Source of the DNA: an uncultured Tenacibaculum sp.
GTDB lineage: Bacteria > Bacteroidota > Bacteroidia > Flavobacteriales > Flavobacteriaceae
Length of the DNA: 45,251 nt
Reading direction: 5' to 3'
Assembly: GCA_947504185.1 (NCBI GenBank)
Contig: CANNGJ010000023.1
Location: forward strand, 1 to 45,251
Each line of letters opens with the position of its first letter. Positions within the stretch are counted from its first letter, which is position 1. Made by a program: the position numbers and the translations under genes. Positions 25,315 through 33,669 of the stretch are shown here, piece by piece. Below the pieces are notes generated by a model that worked only from the letters and a program-made list of their open reading frames with translations, was not told where the DNA came from and searched no databases.

Positions 25315-26925
25315 ATGAGTAAGCAGTTTACATTTGTTCTAGTTTTTTTGGTTAGTTCTTTTTCTTTTGCTCAAAAAAATAAAGAACTGTTTCGTATTAA
25401 TGATAAGCCAGTAATGGTTTCTGAATTTGAGGAAGTATATAAAAAGAATTTAGATATTGTAGAAGATAAAGATTCGAAAAATATAGATAATTACTTAAAT
25501 TTATATATTAATTATAAGCTAAAAGTACAAGAGGCTTATAATTTAAAATTAGATACATTAAAATCATATAAAAGAGAGTTAGATGGTTATAAAAACCAAT
25601 TAATAGCTCCTTATTTACAAGATAATGAGTATTTAGATAGGTTAGTTAAAGAGGCTTATAGTAGAAAAAAGACAGATGTTAAAGCAAGTCATATTTTAAT
25701 TAAGGTACCTAAAACTAATGGAATTGAAATTGATACTTCTTTTTTATATAGAAAAATAACCGATGCAAGAGATCGAATATTAAAAGGAGAATCTTTTGAA
25801 AAAGTAGCAAAAGAAGTATCAGAAGATCCTTCTGCAAAATCAAATGGAGGAAATCTTGGATATTTTTCTGTTTTTAAAATGGTATATCCTTTTGAAGATG
25901 CTGCTTATAATACTAAAATCGGTGAAGTGTCAAAACCTTTTAAAACAAGATTTGGGTATCATATTATAAAAGTAAATAATAAGCGAGATTCTAAAGGCGA
26001 ATTTGAAGTAGCGCATATTTTGGTTAGAGAAAAAGGAGCTATCGGTAAAACAAAAATAGATTCAGCTTATCATAAACTGAAATCAGGAATTGATTTTAAA
26101 GATGTTGTAGAGAAGTATTCAGAAGATATTGGTACCGCTTCAGTAGGAGGCAAATTAGCAAAATTTGGTACAGGCTCGATGGTAGAGCCTTTTGAGAATG
26201 AAGTTAGAGATTTGCAAAATATAGGAGATTATAGTAAACCATTTAAAACAAGATTTGGTTGGCATATCCTAAAGTTGTTAAAAAAATACCCAATAGGTTC
26301 TTTTGACGAAGAGAAAAAAGAATTAACAAAAAAAGTAAAAAATACAAGTAGAGCGGCATTACCTAAACAATCTGTAATAAATAAATTAAAGAAAGAATAT
26401 AAAATTGTAGAGAATGATAAAGCTTTAGCTGCTTTTTTAAATTCAGATATACATCAATTAAAAAAGAAAGTTTTAAAAGAAGTGTTATTTTCTATAGAAG
26501 ATAAGAAGGTTTATCAGAAAGAGTTTTTAAAGTTTATTGGACATAGCCATAATCCGCCTATTAAAAGATTATACGAAAAATTTAAAAATTTTCAAATAAT
26601 TGAGTATTTTAAAGAAGATTTAATAAATAAAGAACCTTCATATAAACACACTTTATTAGAATACAAAGAAGGTTTGTTGTTGTTTGACTTAATGCAGAAA
26701 GAAATTTGGGATAAATCAAGTAAAGATACTTTAGGGCTTAAAGAGTTTTACTTGAATAATAAAGAGAAGTATAATAAAAACCTAGAAGAAATAAGAGGGT
26801 TGGTAATGAATGATTATCAAAATCAATTAGAAAAAGTGTTAGTAAATAATTTAAAGAAAAAGAGTACGATTGTAATAAAAGAAAGAGAATTAAAGAAGTT
26901 GAAAAAAAAATATAATCAATCTTGA
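25315..26925 (+). CDS. Periplasmic parvulin-type peptidyl-prolyl isomerase
   Basis: 536 residues with signal peptide (MSKQFTFVLVFLVSSFSFAQ). Two parvulin (rotamase) domains: about 120-230 ('ASHILIKVPK', 'KEVSEDPSAKSNGGNLGYFSVF', 'FKTRFGYHIIKV') and about 235-335 ('VAHILVREKG', 'YSEDIGTASVGGKLAKFGTG', 'FKTRFGWHILKL'), then a Lys/Glu-rich helical C-terminal region of about 200 residues. Family role: folding chaperone/isomerase for outer-membrane proteins. It is followed, with a 4-base overlap, by a lipoprotein and then a SurA-like PPIase, which together form a dedicated periplasmic folding operon. Confidence 0.9.
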   Translation: MSKQFTFVLVFLVSSFSFAQKNKELFRINDKPVMVSEFEEVYKKNLDIVEDKDSKNIDNYLNLYINYKLKVQEAYNLKLDTLKSYKRELDGYKNQLIAPYLQDNEYLDRLVKEAYSRKKTDVKASHILIKVPKTNGIEIDTSFLYRKITDARDRILKGESFEKVAKEVSEDPSAKSNGGNLGYFSVFKMVYPFEDAAYNTKIGEVSKPFKTRFGYHIIKVNNKRDSKGEFEVAHILVREKGAIGKTKIDSAYHKLKSGIDFKDVVEKYSEDIGTASVGGKLAKFGTGSMVEPFENEVRDLQNIGDYSKPFKTRFGWHILKLLKKYPIGSFDEEKKELTKKVKNTSRAALPKQSVINKLKKEYKIVENDKALAAFLNSDIHQLKKKVLKEVLFSIEDKKVYQKEFLKFIGHSHNPPIKRLYEKFKNFQIIEYFKEDLINKEPSYKHTLLEYKEGLLLFDLMQKEIWDKSSKDTLGLKEFYLNNKEKYNKNLEEIRGLVMNDYQNQLEKVLVNNLKKKSTIVIKERELKKLKKKYNQS

Positions 26926-27788
26926 AAGTGAAGAAAGTAACCTTTTTTTTAATAGTAACAATATTTATAGCTTCTTGTGATTTGATAAGTTTAAAAACTG
27001 AAACCTTTCAAGAAGACCGCCCAATAGCTACTGTATATAATAAAAATTTATACAAGAAAGACATTGTAGCATTAATACCAGCGAATATTTCAAAAAAAGA
27101 CAGTTTAGTTATTGTAAAAGGATTGATAAATTCTTGGGCAAAACAACAGTTACTATTAGTAAAGGCAGAAGAAAATATATCAGAAGTTAATAGTACCGAA
27201 ATAGAAAATTTAGTAAATGATTATAAGCAAAGTTTATATATAAACGGATATAAAGAAAGACTAATAAAGCAACAATTAGATACAATTGTTAGTAATGAAG
27301 AAATAAAATCATATTACGATAAAAACAAAGAAAATTTTAAGCTAAATGAAGAATTATTTCAATTTGAATATGTTCATTTTGGTAAAGATTTTTTAGATAA
27401 AAAAGAAGCTATAACTAAGTTTAAATCGACTAAAGAAGAGGATAGAGAAGATTTGGAAAATCATCTATTAAATTTTAAATCTTACCGTTTACAAGATTCA
27501 ACTTGGGTTACTTTAGATTATTTAAAAGAAAATATTCCACCTTTTCAGGCAGAACCTAAGCAAAAAATGTTAAAATTATCCAAATTCATACAAAAAGAAG
27601 ATAGTTTAGGAGTATATTTGGTCGCTGTAAAAAATATGTTGCCAACGAACGCAACAGCTCCGGTAGCATTTGTAAGTTCTAGGATAAAACAAATTATTTT
27701 ACACAAAAGAAAATTAGAATTAATAAGAGAGATTGAAAAAACGCTGATAAATGATGCCATTCAAAACAAAAACTTTAAAGAATACTAG
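26922..27788 (+). CDS. Lipoprotein in periplasmic PPIase operon
   Basis: 288 residues, type II signal peptide with lipobox (IFIASC, Cys near residue 19). The rest looks like a SurA-N/PpiD-like helical chaperone domain ('NSWAKQQLLLVKAEENISEV', 'IKSYYDKNKENFKLNEELFQ') without a recognisable rotamase domain. The start is TTG at 26922, sharing TTGA with the preceding stop; GTG at 26928 is the alternative. Overlaps the next PPIase gene by 38 bases. Probably a membrane-anchored partner of the two PPIases; inferred from context. Confidence 0.78.
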   Translation: MKVKKVTFFLIVTIFIASCDLISLKTETFQEDRPIATVYNKNLYKKDIVALIPANISKKDSLVIVKGLINSWAKQQLLLVKAEENISEVNSTEIENLVNDYKQSLYINGYKERLIKQQLDTIVSNEEIKSYYDKNKENFKLNEELFQFEYVHFGKDFLDKKEAITKFKSTKEEDREDLENHLLNFKSYRLQDSTWVTLDYLKENIPPFQAEPKQKMLKLSKFIQKEDSLGVYLVAVKNMLPTNATAPVAFVSSRIKQIILHKRKLELIREIEKTLINDAIQNKNFKEY

Positions 27789-29130
27789 TATTTTATTCAC
27801 CTTTTTCTTAGCTAGTTTAGGTGCTGTGAACGCTCAGCAAACTAAGGTAGATGGAGTCGCAGTAGTGATAGGTAAAAACATTGTATTAGATTCAGATATC
27901 GCAAAATTTAAGCAAGAAGTTGAGGTAAGAAGTGAAGGTAAGGTTACCATATCTAATTGTGAGATGCTTGAAGAATTGATGCAACAAAAATTATTAGCAC
28001 ATCATGCAGTGGTTGATAGTGTAGTTGTTTCTCAAGGAGATATCGATGGTAAAGTTCAAAGAAGTATCGACTATTTTACAAATCAATACGGAAGTGAAGA
28101 AAAAGTAATTAAAGCGTACGGATTTAACGATATTGATGATTTAAGAAAAGAATTAGCTAAAGTTCAAAAAGAAAATTTGTTGATTGAAAAAGAGCAGCAA
28201 AAAATTACTGAAAATATTGATGTTACTCCTGAAGAAGTGCGTGTGTATTTTAAAGGTTTAAAAGAAAAAAATGAATTGCCAGAAATTCCTGCCGAGGTAG
28301 AAATAGCACAAATTGTTTTAAAAGCTGAACCTACTAAAGAAGAAAATGACCGAATTATCAACAAGCTTAATGAGATTAAAAAACAAGTTGAAGAGGGTGC
28401 AAGTTTTAAATTAAAAGCAATTATTAATTCTGATGACCCAAGTGTTGCTAAAAATGGAGGGAGCATGGGAGTTATTACAAAAGAAACTGCTTTTGTAAAA
28501 GAGTTTAAAGAAGCTGCTTTTTCTTTAGAAGAAGGAGAAATTTCTGAACCTTTTAAATCACCTTTTGGTTATCATATTGTTTTATTAAATAAAATAAGAG
28601 GAAATGGTAGAGATGTGTCTCACATTTTAATGCAAGCAGAAATTGCAGATGATAAATTAAAAGAAACAAAAGAAGCTACAGAGAAGATTATAAAAGATAT
28701 TAAAGAAGGTACATTAACTTTTGAAGAAGCTGTGAAAAAATTTTCAGAAGATGATGAGACAAAAAATAATGGAGGATTAATAATTAATCCATATACACAA
28801 GAAACTACTTTCGAATTAACAAGAATGCCACCAGATTTATTTGCTAGAATTAGTGAACTTAAAAAAGGTGATTTATCTGATATTTTTTATGATGAAACTC
28901 GTGAAGGCGAAAAAATGTATAAAGTTATTTTTGTAAAAGACAAAACAGAGACTCATACAGCCGATCTTGTTGAAGATTATGTAAGAATGCAACAATTTGC
29001 TTTAGCAAAGAAAAAGCAAGAAGAAGTTGAGAAATGGTCGAAAGATAAAATTCAAGAAACCTATATTAAATTAGGAAACGATTATAAAAAATGCACATTC
29101 AAAAAAGATTGGAAAAAATTGAATAAATAA
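27751..29130 (+). CDS. SurA-like peptidyl-prolyl isomerase
   Basis: 459 residues. Signal peptide (MMPFKTK...LGAVNAQQ), N-terminal SurA-type helical domain ('VDGVAVVIGKNIVLDSDI', 'EMLEELMQQKLLAHHAVVDS'), then two parvulin domains at about 180-285 ('VEIAQIVLKAEP', 'KNGGSMGVITKE', 'KSPFGYHIVLLNK') and 290-390 ('DVSHILMQAEI', 'KNNGGLIINPYTQ'). This is the canonical SurA arrangement, though the gene is not next to lptD as in proteobacteria. It should escort unfolded barrels across the periplasm, presumably including T9SS and SusC/PorP-type barrels. The start is inside the preceding gene (38-base overlap), supporting co-translation. Confidence 0.9.
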   Translation: MMPFKTKTLKNTSILFTFFLASLGAVNAQQTKVDGVAVVIGKNIVLDSDIAKFKQEVEVRSEGKVTISNCEMLEELMQQKLLAHHAVVDSVVVSQGDIDGKVQRSIDYFTNQYGSEEKVIKAYGFNDIDDLRKELAKVQKENLLIEKEQQKITENIDVTPEEVRVYFKGLKEKNELPEIPAEVEIAQIVLKAEPTKEENDRIINKLNEIKKQVEEGASFKLKAIINSDDPSVAKNGGSMGVITKETAFVKEFKEAAFSLEEGEISEPFKSPFGYHIVLLNKIRGNGRDVSHILMQAEIADDKLKETKEATEKIIKDIKEGTLTFEEAVKKFSEDDETKNNGGLIINPYTQETTFELTRMPPDLFARISELKKGDLSDIFYDETREGEKMYKVIFVKDKTETHTADLVEDYVRMQQFALAKKKQEEVEKWSKDKIQETYIKLGNDYKKCTFKKDWKKLNK

Positions 29131-29154
29131 AACTTAATAAATTTAGTATATTGT

Positions 29155-29177
29155 GATTCCCGCGTAAAGCGGGAATC
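29155..29177. repeat. GATTCCCGC...GCGGGAATC palindrome
   Basis: Perfect 9-bp arms GATTCCCGC / GCGGGAATC with loop GTAAA, 24 bases after the SurA-like stop. It is strongly GC-rich against the AT-rich background and lacks a proper T-run after it. It resembles the short dispersed palindromes built on ATTCCC...GGGAAT that are scattered in several bacterial genomes; it may also help end the PPIase transcript. Confidence 0.6.
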
Positions 29178-29235
29178 TTACTTTTATAAAAGTTTGTAAT
29201 TAAGTATAGTTAAGAAATAAAATAAAAAATAAGCT

Positions 29236-30189
29236 ATGTCAGACGTAACTGCTGTAAACGATTTAGTAAAGAAGTTTAATCAGCTTCAACAAGAAATAGG
29301 TAAAATTATTATCGGTCAGCAAGAAGCAGTAGATTACACATTGTTGTCTATTTTATGCGGAGGGCATTCACTTTTAATTGGAGTTCCAGGGCTAGCAAAA
29401 ACATTATTAGTAAATACTATTTCAAGCGCTTTAGGGTTAAACTTTAATCGTATCCAATTTACGCCAGATTTAATGCCTTCGGATATTTTAGGAAGTGAGA
29501 TTTTAGATGAAAACCGTCAGTTTAAATTTATAAAAGGACCTATCTTTTCTAATATTATTTTAGCAGATGAGATTAACCGTACACCACCAAAAACGCAAGC
29601 AGCTTTATTAGAAGCAATGCAAGAGAAATCGGTTACAATTGCTGGACATCATTATAAATTAGATTTACCATTCTTTGTATTGGCAACTCAGAATCCGATA
29701 GAGCAAGAAGGAACTTATCCGTTGCCAGAAGCACAGTTAGATCGTTTTATGTTCTCAATTCACTTAGAGTATCCAACTTTTGATGAAGAAGTACAGGTAG
29801 TTAAGAATACGACTTCTAATATCAATCAAAAAGTAAACTCGGTTTTTTCAACACAAGAAATCATAGAAGTTCAAAAGTTGATACGTAAAATACCAGTTGC
29901 TAATAATGTAGTTGAATATGCTGTTAGTTTAGTAGGAAAAACACGTCCTAAATCAGATAAAGCAACCGATTTAATTAAAAAATATATCGATTGGGGAGCA
30001 GGACCACGTGCATCACAAAACTTAATTTTAGCAGCAAAAGCACATGCAGCTGTTAATGGAAAGTACTCTCCAGATATTGAAGATGTACAAGCAGTAGCTA
30101 TTCCTATTTTATCTCATAGAATAGTGAAGAATTATAAAGCAGAAGCAGAGGGGGTAACTGTAAAAGAAATTATTAATTCATTATTTTAA
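29236..30189 (+). CDS. MoxR-family AAA+ ATPase
   Basis: 317 residues. Seen: Walker A 'GVPGLAKTLLVNTIS', 'RIQFTPDLMPSDILGSEI', Walker B 'ILADEINRTPPKTQAALLEAM', sensor 1 'FFVLATQNPIEQEGTYPLPE' and arginine finger 'AQLDRFMF'. MoxR ATPases act as chaperones that mature protein complexes, often with DUF58 and VWA proteins encoded next to them; no such gene follows here, the next being a DUF4440-like lipoprotein gene one base after the stop. In flavobacteria this gene often follows the PPIase genes, as here. Confidence 0.93.
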   Translation: MSDVTAVNDLVKKFNQLQQEIGKIIIGQQEAVDYTLLSILCGGHSLLIGVPGLAKTLLVNTISSALGLNFNRIQFTPDLMPSDILGSEILDENRQFKFIKGPIFSNIILADEINRTPPKTQAALLEAMQEKSVTIAGHHYKLDLPFFVLATQNPIEQEGTYPLPEAQLDRFMFSIHLEYPTFDEEVQVVKNTTSNINQKVNSVFSTQEIIEVQKLIRKIPVANNVVEYAVSLVGKTRPKSDKATDLIKKYIDWGAGPRASQNLILAAKAHAAVNGKYSPDIEDVQAVAIPILSHRIVKNYKAEAEGVTVKEIINSLF

Positions 30190-30190
30190 G

Positions 30191-30646
30191 ATGAGAAAAA
30201 TTTTACCTTTAATTTTTAGCTTATTATTTATTTTGACTTCATGCGTAGTTGAGGTAAAGAAATCTAAACAAACATCTGTAGAAGAAGATAAGCAGGAAAT
30301 CTTAGCAATCATGAAAGCTCAAGAAAACGCGTGGTCTAATCACGATTTAGAAGGCTTTATGCAAGGCTATTGGAAAAGTGATTCGTTAAAGTTTTATGGA
30401 AGCAATGGAATTACTTTTGGTTGGAATAAAACTTTAGCTAATTATAAAAAAGGATATCCAACTCCTAAACATTCTGGAAAGCTTAATTTTAAGATTAATG
30501 ACATTTCAAAAATAAATGATGACTCTTATTTTGTAATGGGAAAATATCATTTAAAAAGAGAAGTAGGAGATGCGGATGGTGTGTTTATGATTATCTTTAA
30601 AAAGATAAATGTGGAGTGGAAAATTATAGCTGATACTTCGTGCTAA
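30191..30646 (+). CDS. DUF4440/SnoaL-like lipoprotein
   Basis: 151 residues. Lipobox LFILTSC at the N-terminus, so lipidated. The mature part is an NTF2-like cone fold: 'AIMKAQENAWSNHDLEGFMQ' (first helix of DUF4440), 'DSLKFYGSNGITFGWNKTLA', 'INDDSYFVMGKYHLKRE' and 'GVFMIIFKKINVEWKIIADT'. Such domains bind small ligands or act as enzymes; no catalytic set is recognisable. Starts 1 base after the MoxR stop, so co-transcribed. Confidence 0.85.
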   Translation: MRKILPLIFSLLFILTSCVVEVKKSKQTSVEEDKQEILAIMKAQENAWSNHDLEGFMQGYWKSDSLKFYGSNGITFGWNKTLANYKKGYPTPKHSGKLNFKINDISKINDDSYFVMGKYHLKREVGDADGVFMIIFKKINVEWKIIADTSC

Positions 30647-30674
30647 ATATAATTTTTAATTGATTTGTAAATTC

Positions 30675-31562
30675 TTATGAAAACATCTTCGCTACTTTTT
30701 CAGCTTTTCTACTTTCGCTATAGTCATAAAAACCTTCACCAGATTTAACTCCTAATTTACCAGCATTTACCATGTTTACTAATAGCGGACATGGAGCATA
30801 TTTAGGGTTTTTAAATCCATCATACATTACGTTTAAGATAGATAAACAAACATCTAATCCGATGAAATCAGCTAATTGTAAAGGTCCCATAGGGTGTGCC
30901 ATTCCTAATTTCATTACAGTGTCAATCTCAGCAACACCAGCAACACCATTATATAACGTTTCAATAGATTCGTTAATCATTGGCATTAAAATACGATTGG
31001 CTACAAAACCAGGATAATCATTTACTTCAACAGGAATTTTATTTATTTTCTTAGTTAAATCAACCGTAAATTCCATTACTTCATCAGAAGTGTTGTAACC
31101 ACGAATAATTTCTACCAATTTCATAATTGGTACAGGATTCATAAAATGCATTCCAATTACTTTTTCTGGTCTGTTTGTAACAGCAGCAATTTGAGTAATT
31201 GAAATCGAAGAGGTATTGGTTGCTAAAATGGTATCTTCAGGACAAACTTCATCTAATTCTTTAAAAATCTTAGATTTTAAAGTAACATTTTCGGTAGCAG
31301 CTTCAACAACTAAACTAGCGTATTGTACGCCTTCTTTAATTGAAGTATACGTTGAAATGTTATTTAATGTATTGTTTTTATCATCTTCAGAAATTCTTTC
31401 TTTAGCCACCATTCTATCTAAATTCTTAGTAATAGTTGCGATACCTTTATCTAAGGCAGCTTGAGAAATATCTATTAATTGCACGTTGTATCCAAATTGA
31501 GCAAATGTATGAGCAATACCATTACCCATAGTTCCGGCTCCAATTACAGCGATGTTTTTCAT
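30675..31562 (-). CDS. 3-hydroxyacyl-CoA (3-hydroxybutyryl-CoA) dehydrogenase
   Basis: NAD-dependent dehydrogenase, 295 residues. Seen: Rossmann 'IAVIGAGTMGNGIAHTFAQF', 'VVEAATENVTLKSKIFKEL', 'LATNTSSISITQIA', 'VIGMHFMNPVPIMKLVEII' (catalytic His with 'HFMNP'), 'VEVNDYPGFVANRILMPMINE' and 'AHPMGPLQLADFIGLDV'. This is the stand-alone form acting in fatty-acid oxidation or butyrate-type metabolism. It follows the Gfo/Idh/MocA gene on the same strand after a 125-base gap that holds a bulged hairpin (31597-31619), so coupling is uncertain. Confidence 0.94.
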   Translation of the reverse strand: MKNIAVIGAGTMGNGIAHTFAQFGYNVQLIDISQAALDKGIATITKNLDRMVAKERISEDDKNNTLNNISTYTSIKEGVQYASLVVEAATENVTLKSKIFKELDEVCPEDTILATNTSSISITQIAAVTNRPEKVIGMHFMNPVPIMKLVEIIRGYNTSDEVMEFTVDLTKKINKIPVEVNDYPGFVANRILMPMINESIETLYNGVAGVAEIDTVMKLGMAHPMGPLQLADFIGLDVCLSILNVMYDGFKNPKYAPCPLLVNMVNAGKLGVKSGEGFYDYSESRKAEKVAKMFS

Positions 31563-31596
31563 GTTGTTTGTTTAGTTTAAATTTTATTTAATAACA

Positions 31597-31619
31597 ATCT
31601 CGATGCAGGCATGCGAGAT
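31597..31619 (-). promoter_or_regulatory. Bulged hairpin between Gfo/Idh and HAD genes
   Basis: ATCTCGATGC against GCATGCGAGAT: about 10 paired bases with a single-base bulge and very small loop. No T-run follows on either strand. It could be an mRNA processing/stability hairpin or a dispersed palindrome; role not decidable. Confidence 0.4.
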
Positions 31620-31687
31620 GTTTATAGAATATTTGTTTTATTTCGAAGCAAGTTTTGTAAATTAAATTATTGGCTATCTCCCTGTAA

Positions 31688-32647
31688 TTAGAAACAATCA
31701 ATTATCATTTGAGCAACTCGTAGAGCTTCGGCACCTTGTGTTAAAGAAACAATAGGTGTAGTGTCGTTATGAATAGCATCAGCAAACGATTCTAACTCGT
31801 CTAAAATAGCGTTGTTAGCAGTAACTTCAGGATTGTCGAAATATATTTGTTTTTTAACACCTTCAGCATTTTGTAAAATCATGGCAAACTCATCTGGAGA
31901 TTCTGGAACATCTTTCATTCTAACTACTTCAGATTTTTTCTCTAAAAAGTCAACAGAAATATAAGCGTCTTTTTGAAAGAAACGACTTTTACGCATGTTC
32001 TTCATTGAAATTCTACTAGATGTTAAGTTAGCCACACATCCGTTTTCAAATTCGATACGTGCATTGGCAATATCTGGTGTTTCAGAAATTACAGAAACTC
32101 CGCTTGCATGCACATTTTTTACTTTTGATTTTACAACTGATAAAATAATATCAATATCATGAATCATTAAATCTAATACTACAGGAACATCTGTTCCTCT
32201 AGGGTTAAATTCAGCCAAACGATGCGTTTCGATAAACATAGGAGTGTCAATCATATCTTTTACAGCTGTAAAAGCAGGATTAAAACGTTCTACATGTCCA
32301 ACTTGACCACGTACATGAAATTGACTAGCTAAAGTTCTAATAGCTTCTGCCTCTAGAACAGTATTAGTAATTGGTTTTTCAATAAAAATATGCTTTCCTT
32401 TTTCGATAGCTTGTTTGGCACAATCGAAATGAGATAGCGTAGGAGTAACAATATCAACTACATCAACTGCATTTATTAGTTCTTCAACAGAATCGAATAA
32501 TGTATATCCAAATTCTTCAGCAACCTTCTTTGCATTTTCGGTAAAAGGATCATAAAATCCCACTAGTTCATACTTTTCAGATTGTTGCAACAAACGCAAG
32601 TGAATTTTTCCTAAATGTCCTGCGCCTAAAACTCCAGCTTTTAACAT
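31688..32647 (-). CDS. Gfo/Idh/MocA family oxidoreductase
   Basis: 319 residues. N-terminal NAD(P)-binding fold 'LKAGVLGAGHLGKIHLRLL', 'VVDIVTPTLSHFDCAKQAIE', 'GKHIFIEKPITNTVLEAEAI' (the conserved EKP motif) and a C-terminal alpha/beta domain with 'VGHVERFNPAF' and 'DLMIHDIDIILSVV', where the DxxxH is the usual catalytic pair. The substrate (sugar or related) is unknown. Its leader of about 80 bases between the -7 box (32732-32739) and the start holds two inverted repeats. Confidence 0.92.
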   Translation of the reverse strand: MLKAGVLGAGHLGKIHLRLLQQSEKYELVGFYDPFTENAKKVAEEFGYTLFDSVEELINAVDVVDIVTPTLSHFDCAKQAIEKGKHIFIEKPITNTVLEAEAIRTLASQFHVRGQVGHVERFNPAFTAVKDMIDTPMFIETHRLAEFNPRGTDVPVVLDLMIHDIDIILSVVKSKVKNVHASGVSVISETPDIANARIEFENGCVANLTSSRISMKNMRKSRFFQKDAYISVDFLEKKSEVVRMKDVPESPDEFAMILQNAEGVKKQIYFDNPEVTANNAILDELESFADAIHNDTTPIVSLTQGAEALRVAQMIIDCF

Positions 32648-32666
32648 AGTTTGTTTATTGTATTTG

Positions 32667-32688
32667 AATCATTTTAAATAAAATGATT
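32667..32688 (-). promoter_or_regulatory. 22-bp palindrome in Gfo/Idh leader
   Basis: Perfect 10-bp arms AATCATTTTA / TAAAATGATT with AA between them, 20 bases upstream of the start at 32647. Could be a DNA operator or an RNA hairpin next to the ribosome site. Confidence 0.5.
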
Positions 32689-32731
32689 TTAGTTTTTACT
32701 TCTTGATTTTATTTGAAAAAATCAACGCTAA

Positions 32732-32739
32732 CAAATATA
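32732..32739 (-). promoter_or_regulatory. -7 promoter box of Gfo/Idh gene
   Basis: Minus strand TATATTTG, exact TAnnTTTG match, 84 bases upstream of the start codon. Confidence 0.55.
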
Positions 32740-32791
32740 CGCTTTTATACATATTTATTGCTATTTTTAACCCGACGAAATTTAACTATTA

Positions 32792-33433
32792 GTGAGAGAT
32801 ACTACCAAACATCAAGGGCTTAGAAATCAGTTAGCAAGCGTTTTACAAGCTAAAGGAATTACAAATGAAGCTGTGTTAAATGCTGTACGAAAAATACCTA
32901 GACACTTGTTTATTGATAGTAGTTTTGAAGCGCATGCATATCAAGATAAAGCATTTCCTATTGCTGCAGAACAAACAATTTCTCACCCATATACAGTAGC
33001 ATTTCAATCGCAAACATTAGAATTGCAACCGGGAGAAAAAGTACTAGAAATTGGTACAGGTTCTGGATACCAAACAGCAGTTTTATTAGAATTGAAAGCA
33101 GAAGTGTATTCTATAGAGCGTCAGCATGAATTGTTTAAGAAAACATCGATGTTTTTACCAAAATTAGGTTACAGACCTAAACGTTTTATTTTTGGTGATG
33201 GTTATAAAGGTTTACCAGAAGAAGCCCCTTTTGATAAAATAATTGTTACAGCAGGTGCGCCATTTGTACCAAAAGCTTTATTGGGGCAAATAAAAGTAGG
33301 AGGTAAGTTGTTGATTCCTGTTGGTGATAAAGAACAAGTAATGACACTTTTTATTCGTAAATCGCCTAAAGAATTTGAAAAGCACGAGTTGGGTGATTTT
33401 AAGTTCGTGCCGATGTTAGAAAAGAAGAATTAA
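32792..33433 (+). CDS. pcm: Protein-L-isoaspartate O-methyltransferase
   Basis: Repairs isoaspartyl residues in damaged proteins using SAM. 213 residues from a GTG start at 32792 (no in-frame ATG nearby; 'RDTTKHQGLRNQLASVL' fits the family N-terminus). Seen: 'VPRHLFID'-like 'IPRHLFIDSSF', 'AYQDKAFPIAAEQTISHPY' (substrate loop), motif I 'EKVLEIGTGSGYQTAVL', 'VYSIERQHELFKKT' and 'FDKIIVTAGAPFVPKAL'. Normal length. Divergent from the Gfo/Idh gene; a short hairpin terminator follows. Confidence 0.95.
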   Translation: MRDTTKHQGLRNQLASVLQAKGITNEAVLNAVRKIPRHLFIDSSFEAHAYQDKAFPIAAEQTISHPYTVAFQSQTLELQPGEKVLEIGTGSGYQTAVLLELKAEVYSIERQHELFKKTSMFLPKLGYRPKRFIFGDGYKGLPEEAPFDKIIVTAGAPFVPKALLGQIKVGGKLLIPVGDKEQVMTLFIRKSPKEFEKHELGDFKFVPMLEKKN

Positions 33434-33434
33434 A

Positions 33435-33460
33435 AAATCCGCCTAAAAAAGCGGATTTAT
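33435..33460 (+). terminator. Hairpin terminator of pcm
   Basis: Arms AAATCCGC / GCGGATTT with loop CTAAAAAA; weak T-run after it. Located at the pcm stop and between convergent genes. Confidence 0.7.
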
Positions 33461-33488
33461 TGAATTTGAATAAAAGAAAACATCAAAC

Positions 33489-33650
33489 TTATTCAGCTAC
33501 CTCAGTTGCATCTGCAACTACGATTTCTTGTTGATGTTGGTTTTGTTTTGTTTGGTCAATTTTTGATAACCCACAAGGGCTTGTACTTCCACAAGAAGAA
33601 AAACCTATTAAACTAACAGTACAAATTGCAATAAATACTACTTTTTTCAT
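33489..33650 (-). CDS. Small lipoprotein, 53 residues
   Basis: Short gene starting at ATG 33650 and ending with TAA at 33489. The product starts MKKVVFIAICTVSLIGFSSC, a classic type II signal peptide with lipobox GFSSC (Cys20). The mature part is only 33 residues: 'GSTSPCGLSKIDQTKQNQHQ' followed by an acidic end. It has a good lysine-rich n-region and hydrophobic core, and lies alone between pcm (convergent) and the operon starting at 36345 (19 bases after its last gene's side). Function unknown; small lipoproteins of this kind are common in flavobacteria. Confidence 0.7.
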   Translation of the reverse strand: MKKVVFIAICTVSLIGFSSCGSTSPCGLSKIDQTKQNQHQQEIVVADATEVAE

Positions 33651-33669
33651 TTTTTTAGTTTTATAAAAA

